Assembly (NCBI GenBank): GCA_023410645.1
Contig: JAEYPQ010000023.1
Span: 73,239-137,238 of the forward strand
From: Bacillota bacterium
Lineage (GTDB): Bacteria; Bacillota; Clostridia; TANB77; CAG-465
DNA: 64,000 nt
Direction: 5' to 3'
Shown here: positions 43,860 to 52,772 of the stretch, piece by piece
Position numbering within the stretch: position 1 is the first letter of the stretch
Layout of the letters: each line of letters begins with the position of its first letter
Translations under genes and position numbers: made by a program
The notes under the pieces: model-generated
What the model saw: only the letters and a program-made list of their open reading frames with translations
Databases searched by the model: none
Told to the model about the DNA's origin: nothing

Positions 43860-43888
43860 ATAAAATATTTGTATAGTTAAGGAGAAAT

Positions 43889-44599
43889 ATGATTAGTAAT
43901 GTATTAAAATTCAATAAAAATTACGGAAGTAGTGTACAAAAATATAGCAAAAAGGATGGAATACTTGCTATTATACTTTTTATAATATTCATTTCCCTAT
44001 ATTGTTTAACGGCTATATTAGAAAGAGAATTTGACTTTATAAATAATAATATAATAATGGTTGGAAATATTCTAAATTTAACTATTATATCTATAACTAT
44101 TTTATTTGTAGTGTTAAATAAGCAGAGCATAAAAACAATAGGAATTATTAAAGGAAACTGGAAAAAAAGTATTATCATTGGGCTAATACTTGGATTCATA
44201 TTTTTTATGACTAATTTTGGAATAGACTATTTAATGTATGGAGGAATATTTAAAAGTCCACAAATAATTATCTCATTGATAATTTATTACTTAATAATAG
44301 CTTTTTGTGAGGAAATTGTATTTAGAGGTTTTATACAAACTAGAATGTATGGAGTTATAGGTAATAGGTTAGTTGCTATTTTAATAGTAGCACTAATGTT
44401 TGCAATTATGCATTTACCATATAGAATGATTGCTTATGGAATGACATTACAAACTTTAGTAATTGATAATTTTAGTTGGTTTATTCAATTAGTTGTTATG
44501 CACATTATTTGGAGTTTTATTTATAGTAAAACAAATTCAATTTATGGATCTATTATTTCACATTGGGTGTCTAATTTAGCAGGTAGTATTTTAACATAG
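43889..44599 (+). CDS. CPBP-family intramembrane metalloprotease (second)
   Basis: A 236-residue membrane protein behind AAGGAG. Motifs of the family: EEIVFRGFIQTRMYG near residue 150, LMFAIMHLPYRM near 175, and a third, SIYGSIISHWVSNLAGS, near 225. It has about six hydrophobic segments. It is a different subgroup from the copy at 35919 (EELGWRGI there). It follows the FAD-dependent reductase by 29 bases and may be co-transcribed. Confidence 0.87.
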   Translation: MISNVLKFNKNYGSSVQKYSKKDGILAIILFIIFISLYCLTAILEREFDFINNNIIMVGNILNLTIISITILFVVLNKQSIKTIGIIKGNWKKSIIIGLILGFIFFMTNFGIDYLMYGGIFKSPQIIISLIIYYLIIAFCEEIVFRGFIQTRMYGVIGNRLVAILIVALMFAIMHLPYRMIAYGMTLQTLVIDNFSWFIQLVVMHIIWSFIYSKTNSIYGSIISHWVSNLAGSILT

Positions 44600-44716
44600 T
44601 TTTGTTAAAAAATTGAAATACTGTAGAATATAATTTTAATTGTAGATAATTAGCTGAGATGAAATTTATAAAATATTTAAATAAGATAAATTACTCAAGT
44701 GTAATATAAAGTGAAC

Positions 44717-44760
44717 AAAACTATATTAATGATTGTTTAAACAACCATTAATATAGTTTT
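44717..44760. terminator. Terminator between convergent operons
   Basis: A 22-bp inverted repeat with one mismatch (AAAACTATATTAATG arm) and T runs on both strands. Confidence 0.85.
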
Positions 44761-44805
44761 ATTTTTATAAATATTATATAATTCATAATTTTTATTTTAA
44801 TAATA

Positions 44806-45234
44806 TTAATTGATTGAATTTATTAATTGTATCATAGTATTTATATTTTCCATTTTAATCCAATCTTGATTTTTTGGTGAACTAAATGGAGGTTTGCCAC
44901 CAAAAGATTCAACACAAATTGATTTATTTATTAGTATTTTTGCAAAATCACTTCCGAGTGTCTTTAGAAATGTATCAGGATATGCATTACATAGATATAT
45001 AGCTATATTCTTATCCAATATTTCTTCAATGTTATTAGCAATAAATTTCTTAACTGGATTATATACATGTCCCATTCGTACACCTGACCCTATAATAAGA
45101 TTATCTACCTCTTCAATATTAGGAATATTTTTTGACAAATCAAATATTGAGCAATTAGGAATTTTATTTGCTAAAATTTCTGCACATTCACGAGTAGCAC
45201 CAGATTTGGTTGCATATAAAATTAAAGTTTTCAT
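44806..45234 (-). CDS. Flavodoxin-domain protein (HemG-like)
   Basis: A 142-residue FMN-binding protein. The phosphate-binding loop is ILYATKSGATRECAE. The second part contains IIGSGVRMGHVYNPVKKFI, like HemG-type protoporphyrinogen dehydrogenases and related flavodoxins. Without haem-synthesis neighbours an electron-transfer role is just as possible. It is the last gene of a three-gene operon; its start overlaps the 72-residue gene by four bases. Confidence 0.8.
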   Translation of the reverse strand: MKTLILYATKSGATRECAEILANKIPNCSIFDLSKNIPNIEEVDNLIIGSGVRMGHVYNPVKKFIANNIEEILDKNIAIYLCNAYPDTFLKTLGSDFAKILINKSICVESFGGKPPFSSPKNQDWIKMENINTMIQLINSIN

Positions 45235-45449
45235 AACTTAACCTCTTTATTTTTTAAACGGTTTAATAAGATAATAACCAATATTAAAGTAATTACAGCA
45301 AAAATAATAGATAGTATACCGCTATTTACATGAAAATTAATAGAGCTTGACTCAGTAATATTATTTGCTCTTATCCATAATCCACATATCATGGTTGTAA
45401 TTAAGCATAATATTGTAATAATTGCACTTATTAATGTAGCAAGTTTCAT
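45231..45449 (-). CDS. Small membrane protein (72 aa)
   Basis: ATG at 45449 after AAGGAGGT; an earlier in-frame ATG at 45473 sits upstream of that site. Two hydrophobic helices (residues about 4-26 and 44-64) are separated by a polar loop, and the tail is Lys-rich (LKNKEVKL). Family not recognised. It is sandwiched between a TetR regulator and a flavodoxin gene in one operon, and its stop overlaps the flavodoxin start. Confidence 0.6.
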   Translation of the reverse strand: MKLATLISAIITILCLITTMICGLWIRANNITESSSINFHVNSGILSIIFAVITLILVIILLNRLKNKEVKL

Positions 45450-45453
45450 AATT

Positions 45454-46038
45454 TTACCTCCTTTCTTTTTCATTTAATATTAAATTATCAACTAGCAATT
45501 CTATAAAATGATCTCGTTGTTCTGGGTTATTTAGATCAAGTCCACTGTACATATGAAATGCCGCTTGATTAAGACCAGTTACTTGTATTGGATGTAGAAT
45601 TTGTAATGTAATTATTTTTAATTGTATATCATCTATTTGATTACCATATATTTCTTTTAGTAGTGGGACTAAAAATAAAGCTGTTTTAAAGTTACCATTT
45701 AAAACTTCTCGAGATAAAATAAATCTTATCAAACGTTCATTGGTACCACTTAATGAATATAATTCTTTTAACAAAATTTTAAGTTTAGAGATTGGAGTTA
45801 AAAGAGTATTTGAATTTATTTTAGTAAATTTATTTATTGCTTCAGTCATAATATCTCCAATTGCTATACTTAAAAGATTATCTTTACTATTAAAATGATA
45901 ATTTATTAATCCAATTCCTACACCAGATCGTTCTGCAATTTGGCGAACTGTAATCTTTTCAATGTCATTAACTTCATTTATTAAAATCTTTGTGATATTA
46001 ATAATTTTTTGTTTTGTACTTTCATCATTTGTATTCAT
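45454..46038 (-). CDS. TetR-family transcriptional regulator
   Basis: A 194-residue repressor. The N-terminal helix-turn-helix reads ITVRQIAERSGVGIGLINYHFNSKDNLL at about residues 29-56. The C-terminal domain is a helical ligand-binding fold. The stop lies four bases before the start codon of the 72-residue gene. A perfect palindrome next to its promoter is the likely operator, so it should control its own operon with the membrane protein and flavodoxin. The ligand is unknown. Confidence 0.9.
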   Translation of the reverse strand: MNTNDESTKQKIINITKILINEVNDIEKITVRQIAERSGVGIGLINYHFNSKDNLLSIAIGDIMTEAINKFTKINSNTLLTPISKLKILLKELYSLSGTNERLIRFILSREVLNGNFKTALFLVPLLKEIYGNQIDDIQLKIITLQILHPIQVTGLNQAAFHMYSGLDLNNPEQRDHFIELLVDNLILNEKERR

Positions 46039-46071
46039 ATTTAATCTCCCATCATGTAATTGAATTTTATT

Positions 46072-46083
46072 TGAACATGTTCA
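46072..46083 (-). promoter_or_regulatory. Operator palindrome of the TetR operon
   Basis: TGAACATGTTCA, a perfect 12-base palindrome that starts just after the -10 box of the minus-strand promoter, where binding would block transcription. Confidence 0.65.
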
Positions 46084-46111
46084 GTATAACTCATATATAA
46101 ATATATGTCAA
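46083..46111 (-). promoter_or_regulatory. Minus-strand promoter of the TetR-flavodoxin operon
   Basis: TTGACA (46106-46111) and TATACT (46083-46088) on the minus strand with a 17-base spacer, adjoining the palindrome. Confidence 0.75.
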
Positions 46112-46227
46112 GTAGTTAAACAATATTAATATAGCAATCTTTGAAATAATTAAAACTTTTAAATATGCTATTTTAAATAATTTTTGGATAATTTTGTATT
46201 TTTTTTTATAAAAATGTAGAAAAAGTA

Positions 46228-46256
46228 TTGACATTATTTTTTTTTGTTTATATAAT
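46228..46256 (+). promoter_or_regulatory. Promoter of the PadR-DUF4097 operon
   Basis: TTGACA at 46228-46233 and TATAAT at 46251-46256 with a 17-base spacer. A repeat AAGTATT/AATACTT (46224-46230 and 46254-46260) brackets the promoter and may be the regulator's operator. Confidence 0.75.
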
Positions 46257-46277
46257 ACTTCGTATAAGGAGGTATTC

Positions 46278-46589
46278 ATGGAAATACAATTAAAAAAAGG
46301 GATTTTAGATATTTTAGTTTTACTTATTATATCAAAAGAGGATACATATGGTTATAAGATTATACAAGATATTTCATCTATAATTGAATTACCAGAATCT
46401 ACTCTTTATACAATATTAAAGCGTTTTGAGGAACAATCACTTGTTGTAATTATAAATAAGGAGATAGGAGGAAGGATAAGGAAATATTATAGTATAACTA
46501 AATCTGGAAGAGAAAAATTGGCGTTAATGAAAGATGAATTACATAATCTAAACAAAATAATTGAATTTATATTAAAGGAGGAAAAATAA
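46278..46589 (+). CDS. PadR-family transcriptional regulator
   Basis: A 103-residue winged-helix regulator with the family pattern: QLKKGILDILVLLIISKEDTYGYKI, LPESTLYTILKRFEEQSLV and GGRIRKYYSITKSGREKL. It is a short member without a long C-terminal dimer helix. Its stop overlaps the next start (TAATG), a strict coupling found in PadR-HAAS operons. It probably senses a stress or ligand and represses the operon. Confidence 0.92.
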   Translation: MEIQLKKGILDILVLLIISKEDTYGYKIIQDISSIIELPESTLYTILKRFEEQSLVVIINKEIGGRIRKYYSITKSGREKLALMKDELHNLNKIIEFILKEEK

Positions 46590-47419
46590 TGAATAAAAAA
46601 CAATTTTTATCTAGATTAGATAAAGAATTAAAAAAATTTGAAAATAAGGAAAAAGAATCTATTTTAGAATTTTATAGTAATTTTATTGAAGATGCAATTG
46701 ATCAAAATACTACTGAAGAAAAAGTAATTGAAAAATTAGGATCTATTGATAAGATAGTTGGTAAGATTAAAAGTGAATATCATATAAAGAAATTAGATGA
46801 AGAGCCTAAAATAGGTAATTTAATTATGGCTATAATATCTTTATTTAAAAGAATACCATTTATTGAATCATTTAAAACTTCTATTAGTGTAATTACAAAG
46901 TTGCTTGGGTTTTCTATAATAACAATTATATTGTATATCGCTTTAATTATAGTATTTTTAGTTGGGACAACCTTAAGCTTGACTTTTCTTTATTCATCGG
47001 TAATAGTTCAAGATAATATGTTTAGTACTTCAAATGTATTTATAATAATGCTATCTACTTTATTATTGCTAGCATTAGCTCCACTTGCTTCATTTTTAGC
47101 AATTTGGATAATTAGTAAAATAATAATCATATTTATAAATATATTTAAAAAATCAAAGGAAAAAGTGGAAAGAGTACTTATGGTTTTCGATTCTATTATA
47201 ATAGTCCCACTTATAACTATTGGATATTATTTTCTAGTCAATAGGTTATTATGGAATCTATCAGGTTCTTTAGCTTATATCGAGGCAATATCATTTATTG
47301 TTATAGGAATAACAGGGGTTATTATATATATGATATTAAAATTTTCAGAAAAAATTAGTAGTAAAATTTCAATATCATTAAAGAAAATATTAATAAAAGT
47401 GGAAGGAGATAAGATATAA
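46589..47419 (+). CDS. HAAS/DUF1700-type membrane protein
   Basis: A 276-residue protein. The N-terminal about 80 residues form the HAAS helical domain (FLSRLDKELKKFENKEKESILEFYSNFIEDAI...EEKVIEKLGSIDKIVGKI). Five or so membrane segments follow (about 95-130, 150-185, 205-230, 238-258). HAAS proteins usually accompany PadR regulators and DUF4097 proteins, as here. It starts inside the TAATG overlap with padR and overlaps the next gene by one base. Confidence 0.87.
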   Translation: MNKKQFLSRLDKELKKFENKEKESILEFYSNFIEDAIDQNTTEEKVIEKLGSIDKIVGKIKSEYHIKKLDEEPKIGNLIMAIISLFKRIPFIESFKTSISVITKLLGFSIITIILYIALIIVFLVGTTLSLTFLYSSVIVQDNMFSTSNVFIIMLSTLLLLALAPLASFLAIWIISKIIIIFINIFKKSKEKVERVLMVFDSIIIVPLITIGYYFLVNRLLWNLSGSLAYIEAISFIVIGITGVIIYMILKFSEKISSKISISLKKILIKVEGDKI

Positions 47420-48381
47420 TGAAAAAATTTTTAAAAATAAGTCTTTTTTGTATTTTTATTGGTTTAGTAATGATTATACTCTTTTCAACAAGTGATAACG
47501 AATCATTTATATCAACCCTAAGTAAATTGATTATTAGTCCATATAAAAGTGGAATGTATTCTAATGAAGATATAGCTGCTTTAAAAACTGAAAGTATAGC
47601 TAATGAAAATACAAAAGTTTTCTTTATTCACGCAAATGACCTAGATATAGAAACAACTGATAAAGTAAGTAATATAACAGTTCAATATTACAATTTACCT
47701 AATGTAAAGATTGAGATAACACAACAAGATCAATATTCTTATTCAGCTAATTTTAATTATAACAAATATGAATTAGTTTTTAATAGAGAAATAGAAAAAT
47801 ATAAAAAAGTAAAGGTTTTAGTACCAAAAGATTTAAAATTAGAGATATTTCTTGTAAGTGCAGAAAATATAAATCTAGATGGTATAAATGCCACTAGGAT
47901 GCTTGCTATAGCTGACTATGATCAACTAGGAACTTTAAATATGTCAAATGTAAATTCAGATGAATTGCAAGTTCATTATCATAATATAATTAATGTAAAA
48001 GACTCTAATATAAAATCATTTAGTACTGATTTTGAGGGGGATATTAATTTTAATCTAGAAAATGTAAATGGAAATAGTTTAGTAATTGGAAATAAGTATG
48101 AATCATCAAATGAGTATTTATATAATATGAAAGCCAACATAACATTAAAAAATTCTTTCTTTGATAATCAAGGATATTATTCTAAAGAATTAAACGTAAA
48201 TATAAATAATAACAAAGATATAAGTGAGTATTATTTTAAACTAAATACGCTAAATTTACCAAATGTAATAAATATGGTAAATGACAAAGAATATGATTTA
48301 AATTATGAAAGTAATAATTTAGAAAGTAGTAATTATAAAATAAAAACGAGATCACAAAATTTAAATCTTAAAATTAAATAG
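47419..48381 (+). CDS. DUF4097-like extracellular beta-strand protein
   Basis: A 320-residue protein with an N-terminal hydrophobic segment (residues about 4-24) and the rest outside the membrane. That part consists of short repeated beta strands of the DUF4097 type: IETTDKVSNITVQYYNLPNVKIEI, VKVLVPKDLKLEIFLVSAENINLDG, and later strands alternating hydrophobic and Asn/Asp residues. It ends QNLNLKIK. DUF4097 proteins are thought to act in envelope stress responses with PadR/HAAS partners. It is the third gene of this tightly overlapping operon. Confidence 0.8.
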   Translation: MKKFLKISLFCIFIGLVMIILFSTSDNESFISTLSKLIISPYKSGMYSNEDIAALKTESIANENTKVFFIHANDLDIETTDKVSNITVQYYNLPNVKIEITQQDQYSYSANFNYNKYELVFNREIEKYKKVKVLVPKDLKLEIFLVSAENINLDGINATRMLAIADYDQLGTLNMSNVNSDELQVHYHNIINVKDSNIKSFSTDFEGDINFNLENVNGNSLVIGNKYESSNEYLYNMKANITLKNSFFDNQGYYSKELNVNINNNKDISEYYFKLNTLNLPNVINMVNDKEYDLNYESNNLESSNYKIKTRSQNLNLKIK

Positions 48382-48420
48382 TTTTAGGTAAAATTAAGTT
48401 GATGAATATATATAATAAAA

Positions 48421-48452
48421 TTAGGATAATAGTTTCTAAACAATTATCCTAA
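48421..48452 (+). terminator. Terminator of the PadR operon
   Basis: A perfect 10-bp stem TTAGGATAAT with its complement, followed by CTTTTTT. The 316 bases after it hold only a promoter and AT-rich sequence. Confidence 0.8.
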
Positions 48453-48525
48453 CTTTTTTGCATTTGTTCTATAAGTTATTAATAGATATTTATTGATAAA
48501 ATAATATATGAATTGATAGTAAGTA

Positions 48526-48554
48526 TTGAGAATTATTTAAGAATATGATATAAG
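48526..48554 (+). promoter_or_regulatory. Promoter upstream of the TMEM175-like gene, shared sequence type 3
   Basis: TTGAGA at 48526-48531 and TATAAG at 48549-48554 with a 17-base spacer, followed by TAA. It matches the two promoters at 41678 and 42673 in both boxes and in the spacer length. The gene starts 215 bases away, so the leader would be long. Confidence 0.5.
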
Positions 48555-48768
48555 TAAAAAAATAAATGTTTGTTGTATTATATTTCCTATTATTGTATTA
48601 GTTATATAAATTATAGTTATGAAAATTTTATTAAAAGAGCTAGATGCACATATAAATATTAATTAAAAATAAAGAAAACTTAAAACTTAATTGCAAAGCA
48701 TAAAAAAGAATGTGGCATTATGAATTTTATAAAGATGAATAAGTATTAAAATATTTGGGGGTTAAAAT

Positions 48769-49380
48769 ATGAAAATTTCAAAAAATAGAATAGAATATTT
48801 TAGTGATGCTATAATTGCTATAATTATTACGATAATGGTACTTGATATACCTTTACCAAAAGAGTTTAAATTGAATGAGATATTAGTATTATTTCACGCT
48901 ATATTTGTATTTTTTGTTAGTTTTATTGTTGTTGCTTCGCAGTGGAATAAACACAGATATTTATTTGATAATATCAAGGAAATAACAAATAAGATTATAT
49001 GGAGAAATTTCTTATTCTTATTTTTCTTAGCTTTATTACCCATTTTTACAAAATGGATTATTGAAAATCCTGGTCAAGTTGTACCTGCTATTGGATATGA
49101 GATTATATTTTTGCTACTTAATTTTAGTTATCAATTTATATGGGTTGATGTTGTTAAGGAAGATGTTGAATTTGAATCTGATAAGAGTAAAATGAAAATT
49201 GAGGAAAATAATTTTTTGCATAGATTTATTATGATGATAATTGCTGTAGTTGCAATAACTTTATTATCAATTTCGTATCCTACAATTTCTCTTATACTTT
49301 TCTTAGCATTACCTGTTACTATGTCTTTATTTAATCTAATATATGAAAATGATAGACATCATCATATAAAACATGATTAA
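48769..49380 (+). CDS. TMEM175-like potassium channel family protein
   Basis: A 203-residue protein with about five hydrophobic segments. The family signature RxxxFSDAI is near the start (NRIEYFSDAIIAIIITIMVLDI, residues about 6-27). Bacterial TMEM175 proteins form potassium channels that lack the classic selectivity filter. The second helix pair (FHAIFVFFVSFIVVASQWNKHRYLF) also fits the family's conserved region. It is preceded by GGGGG before the ATG. Confidence 0.85.
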   Translation: MKISKNRIEYFSDAIIAIIITIMVLDIPLPKEFKLNEILVLFHAIFVFFVSFIVVASQWNKHRYLFDNIKEITNKIIWRNFLFLFFLALLPIFTKWIIENPGQVVPAIGYEIIFLLLNFSYQFIWVDVVKEDVEFESDKSKMKIEENNFLHRFIMMIIAVVAITLLSISYPTISLILFLALPVTMSLFNLIYENDRHHHIKHD

Positions 49381-49416
49381 ATTTGTTGTAAAACTATTAT
49401 AAAGGAAATTTATATT

Positions 49417-50433
49417 ATGAAAACAAAAATATTAAATCTAAATAAAGATTATTATGAAAACGGAAGATTATCTGGAGTATTTTTTAAAAATATAATCCAA
49501 GAAAATATATTAAAATATAAAGAGTGCATAAAAAATGAAGAAATTTTTAAAAAATGCATTTATATTTTAAATAAACTAAAGTCAAAATATCCAGAATATT
49601 ATGAGGAAATTAAGGGGAAAGCAAGTGGAGCAGAAGTGGATTTTAATGCATTTTTTGCTATGATGTGTCCTGAAATTTTAGGTTGTGATTGTCATTGTAC
49701 TACTATAATGTGTAAAAAAGAAAATGGAAAGTTTATTATAAGTCACAATGAAGATGATGATTATATTGAAGGAAATTTCTGTATAAGCAAAGTTACGACA
49801 AAAGATGGATGGTTTGCAACAAATGATATTTATAATATGCCATTTGGAAATGGATTTAGCTGGAATAGTTTTGGAATAATAAAAACTATAGATTATTGTT
49901 ATGATCCTAATATAATTGAAGAAAATCTGCCAAGATATTTTTCTCAAAGACATATCAGTGAAGCAAGATCAATAGATGACTTAGTAAAAAGATGTAACGA
50001 GATAAGACCTGCTTCAGGATATCATGTAAATGCACTTGATATTAATAATAATATTGCAGTATCTATTGAGGTATATAAAGATTCGATAGATGTAGAATAT
50101 ATTACCGATTATTATATACATTCTAATCACTATATACATTCAGAATATAAAAGTGATTCTCAAATTGATGATGGAAGTAATAGTGTATTTAGACTAGAAA
50201 AAGCTACGGAGTTATTTGAAAAAATTGAAGAGAGAAATTTATCTAATATAAAAAATATATTAGATTATAGAGATATATCTGATAAGTTTGAATACTCAAT
50301 TTTTCAAACTACTAAAGATCCATATATAACTGGAATGAATTTTTCATTTGATATTGATAATAAAGATATAATTAAATTATTCGTATACACTAATAAAGAA
50401 AAATTAAATTTGGATTATAATTTAAAAATCTAA
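49417..50433 (+). CDS. C45-family (acyl-CoA:6-APA acyltransferase-like) amide hydrolase
   Basis: A 338-residue protein of the N-terminal nucleophile type. The segment FAMMCPEILGCDCHCTTIMC carries candidate nucleophile cysteines, followed by the conserved KFIISHNEDDDY and later WNSFGIIKTIDYC. The family is known for penicillin acyltransferases and related acyltransferase or amidase activities after self-cleavage. Which Cys becomes the N-terminus cannot be settled by eye. It stands alone between the channel gene and the RhuM gene, and substrate is unknown. Confidence 0.78.
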   Translation: MKTKILNLNKDYYENGRLSGVFFKNIIQENILKYKECIKNEEIFKKCIYILNKLKSKYPEYYEEIKGKASGAEVDFNAFFAMMCPEILGCDCHCTTIMCKKENGKFIISHNEDDDYIEGNFCISKVTTKDGWFATNDIYNMPFGNGFSWNSFGIIKTIDYCYDPNIIEENLPRYFSQRHISEARSIDDLVKRCNEIRPASGYHVNALDINNNIAVSIEVYKDSIDVEYITDYYIHSNHYIHSEYKSDSQIDDGSNSVFRLEKATELFEKIEERNLSNIKNILDYRDISDKFEYSIFQTTKDPYITGMNFSFDIDNKDIIKLFVYTNKEKLNLDYNLKI

Positions 50434-50519
50434 TTAGATACTAATTTATTAAAATCAACAAGTATTATTGAAAATAAAACTAATGTTTGATATAATAAAA
50501 GTTACAAGGAAGTGATAAT

Positions 50520-51483
50520 ATGAAGGAAGAAAAAAATGAGATTATATTATTTGATGACGTGGATGTAAAACTTGAAGTAAATGTTCAAGATGATACTGTT
50601 TGGTTAAATAGACAACAAATGGCAGATTTATTTGATAGAGATATTAAAACTATAGGGAAACATATTAATAATGCATTAAGAGAAGAATTAAGTGATATTC
50701 CAACTGTCGCAAAATTTGCGACAGTTCAAAAAGAAGGGCAAAGAGATGTAACAAGAAATATAGAATATTATAACTTAGATATGATTTTGAGTATTGGATA
50801 CCGTGTAAAATCATCTAAAGGTGTGGTATTTAGAAGATGGGCGACTAATATATTAAAAGATTACATGCTAAAAGGTTGTGCAATAAATGTTAAAAGATTA
50901 AATTATTTAGAAAAAACAATAAGATTAATTGATATAGCTACAAGACTTGATGAAAATTTAAGAAGTGATGAAAGCTATAACATGCTAAAAATAATTTCTG
51001 AGTACACTAAAGCATTAGAAACTTTGGAAAAATATGATCATAATCAAATTGAAAGACCAAAAGGTAATACTGATATAAACAAAAAGATTAGTTATAAAGA
51101 TTGTATTGAAGTAATTAATAAAATGCCATTTAAAAAATCAAGTAAAATATTTGGAATTGAAAGAGATCAACGGATTAGAATCAGTAATTAATAATATATA
51201 TCAAGAGTTTGATGGACAAGATGTTTATCAAAGCATTGAGGAAAAAGCATGTAATTTTTTATATCTTATTGTAAAAGATCACATTTTTATTGATGGTAAT
51301 AAAAGAATTGGTGCAACATTATTTTTATACTTTTTGAATTTTTATGGATTATTTAGAAAGGATGGAAAAAATATTGTAGAACCAGAGACATTGGTTGCAA
51401 TTACATTATTTGTTGCTCAGTCTAGTTCAAAGGAAAAAGATGTAGTAATTGATTTGTTAATGAATATATTAGTTGGATTGTAA
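50520..51483 (+). pseudogene. RhuM-type protein with Fic/DOC domain, split by a frameshift
   Basis: The first frame (50520-51191) is a RhuM-family N-terminus: NVQDDTVWLNRQQMADLFDRDIKTIG and YRVKSSKGVVFRRWATNIL. It ends where the frame goes out, in FGIERDQRIRISN. The rest continues in another frame from about 51151 with INGLESVINNIYQEFDGQDVYQSIEEK and the Fic/DOC motif HIFIDGNKRIGA, ending at 51483. Full-length relatives join both parts, so one base is missing or extra around 51151-51190. The intact gene would be a phage- or pathogenicity-type Fic protein that modifies or phosphorylates a target. No antitoxin partner is visible. Confidence 0.85.
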
Positions 51484-51546
51484 CTTTAGTATTGATTTAA
51501 TAAATTAGGAGGTGTTAATATTTTAGACTTAAAAGAGGCAAATTTA

Positions 51547-52092
51547 TTGGAGTTTTTTAGATATATATATCCAGAATATAAAAAAATATTTCCGGAAGAA
51601 GAAAGAAAACCATTATATAAAATTATAAAAAATAGTATGGATGGCGTATTGCATATTTTAAAAATAGTTTATGATAATAAAATAATAGGATTCATGTCTG
51701 TTAATATAATAGATGAATATGGATTAATTCAATTAGATTATTTTGCAATATTTGAAAAATATAGATCTAATGGATATGGTAAAAAAGCAATAGTAAAGTT
51801 AAAAGAAAAGTATAATAAATGCAAAGGAATATTTGTTGAAATAGAAAAAATTGGTTTAGGGAAAGATGAATTAGAAAATGAAAATAGAATGAGAAGAGCA
51901 AAATTTTATGAAAATCTAAATTTTAATAAACTTGACATTGATATAGATTTATTTAATGTTATATATACGCTATATTTTTTTAATATCAATTATGAATATG
52001 AAAAAGAACGATTTATTAAGGATATTTTTGAAATATATTATTCAATAACAAATAAAAAAATAATAGATAAAAAATGTAAAGTTTGTAATTGA
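51547..52092 (+). CDS. GNAT-family N-acetyltransferase
   Basis: A 181-residue acetyltransferase from the TTG at 51547, with AAGAGG eight bases upstream. The acetyl-CoA-binding region is around FEKYRSNGYGKKAIVKLKE. The reading frame is open further upstream, where ATT at 51520 lies six bases after a perfect AGGAGGTG and adds LDLKEANL; that rarer start cannot be ruled out. The last 60 residues, rich in Tyr and Lys, are outside the usual GNAT core. Substrate unknown. Confidence 0.78.
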   Translation: MEFFRYIYPEYKKIFPEEERKPLYKIIKNSMDGVLHILKIVYDNKIIGFMSVNIIDEYGLIQLDYFAIFEKYRSNGYGKKAIVKLKEKYNKCKGIFVEIEKIGLGKDELENENRMRRAKFYENLNFNKLDIDIDLFNVIYTLYFFNINYEYEKERFIKDIFEIYYSITNKKIIDKKCKVCN

Positions 52093-52142
52093 TAAATATT
52101 GAGTAACCAAAAATATTAGTTTTTAAGAGAGGTATATAAAGT

Positions 52143-52751
52143 ATGAATCAAAAGGAGAGAATGTTATCAGGTTTACCATATAAAGCGTGGCTCGATGGAT
52201 TACCAGAAGAGCGACTGAAAAATAAAATGAAAATATATGAGTACAATAATATTTCACCTAATAATAAAGAAAAGCTTAATGAGTTAATAAAGGACATTCT
52301 AGGAAAATCCGGTAAAGATGTACATATTGAACAACCATTCCATTGTGATTATGGAAAAAATATTGAAGTTGGAGATTATTTTTTTGCAAATTATAACTGC
52401 ACAATTTTAGATGTTGGAAAGGTGATAATCGGTAATAATGTGCAATTTGCTCCAAATGTTTCATTATATACAGCAGGACATCCTATACATCCCGATTCTC
52501 GAAATTCTGGATATGAATATGGTATTAGTATAACAATAGGAGATAATGTTTGGCTTGGTGGCAATGTAATTGTAAATCCTGGAGTACATATTGGAAATAA
52601 TGTAGTTGTTGGATCAGGAAGTGTCGTTACTAAAGATATTCCTGATAATATGATTGCAGTGGGAAATCCATGTAAAGTTATACGTGAAATTACGGAAGAA
52701 GATAGAAAATATTATTATAAAAACTATGAGTTTGATGTTGAAGATTTTTAA
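52143..52751 (+). CDS. Hexapeptide-repeat O-acetyltransferase (maltose/galactoside type)
   Basis: A 202-residue enzyme of the LacA/Maa group that acetylates sugars with acetyl-CoA. The N-terminus NQKERMLSGLPYKAWLDGLPEER is the characteristic Mac domain. The left-handed beta-helix begins at about residue 65 with repeated hexapeptides, including IGNNVQFAPNVSLYTAGHPIHPDS (the catalytic histidine) and IGDNVWLGGNVIVNPGVHIGNN. Usual family length. It lies between a GNAT gene and a radical SAM gene with modest gaps. Confidence 0.93.
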   Translation: MNQKERMLSGLPYKAWLDGLPEERLKNKMKIYEYNNISPNNKEKLNELIKDILGKSGKDVHIEQPFHCDYGKNIEVGDYFFANYNCTILDVGKVIIGNNVQFAPNVSLYTAGHPIHPDSRNSGYEYGISITIGDNVWLGGNVIVNPGVHIGNNVVVGSGSVVTKDIPDNMIAVGNPCKVIREITEEDRKYYYKNYEFDVEDF

Positions 52752-52772
52752 TAAGAAAAGGTATTTAAATAT

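Noticed and set aside
48455..48768. A small gene in the gap before the TMEM175-like gene.
   Set aside because: Only frames of about 15 codons occur, with no suitable ribosome sites; a promoter is the only supported feature.
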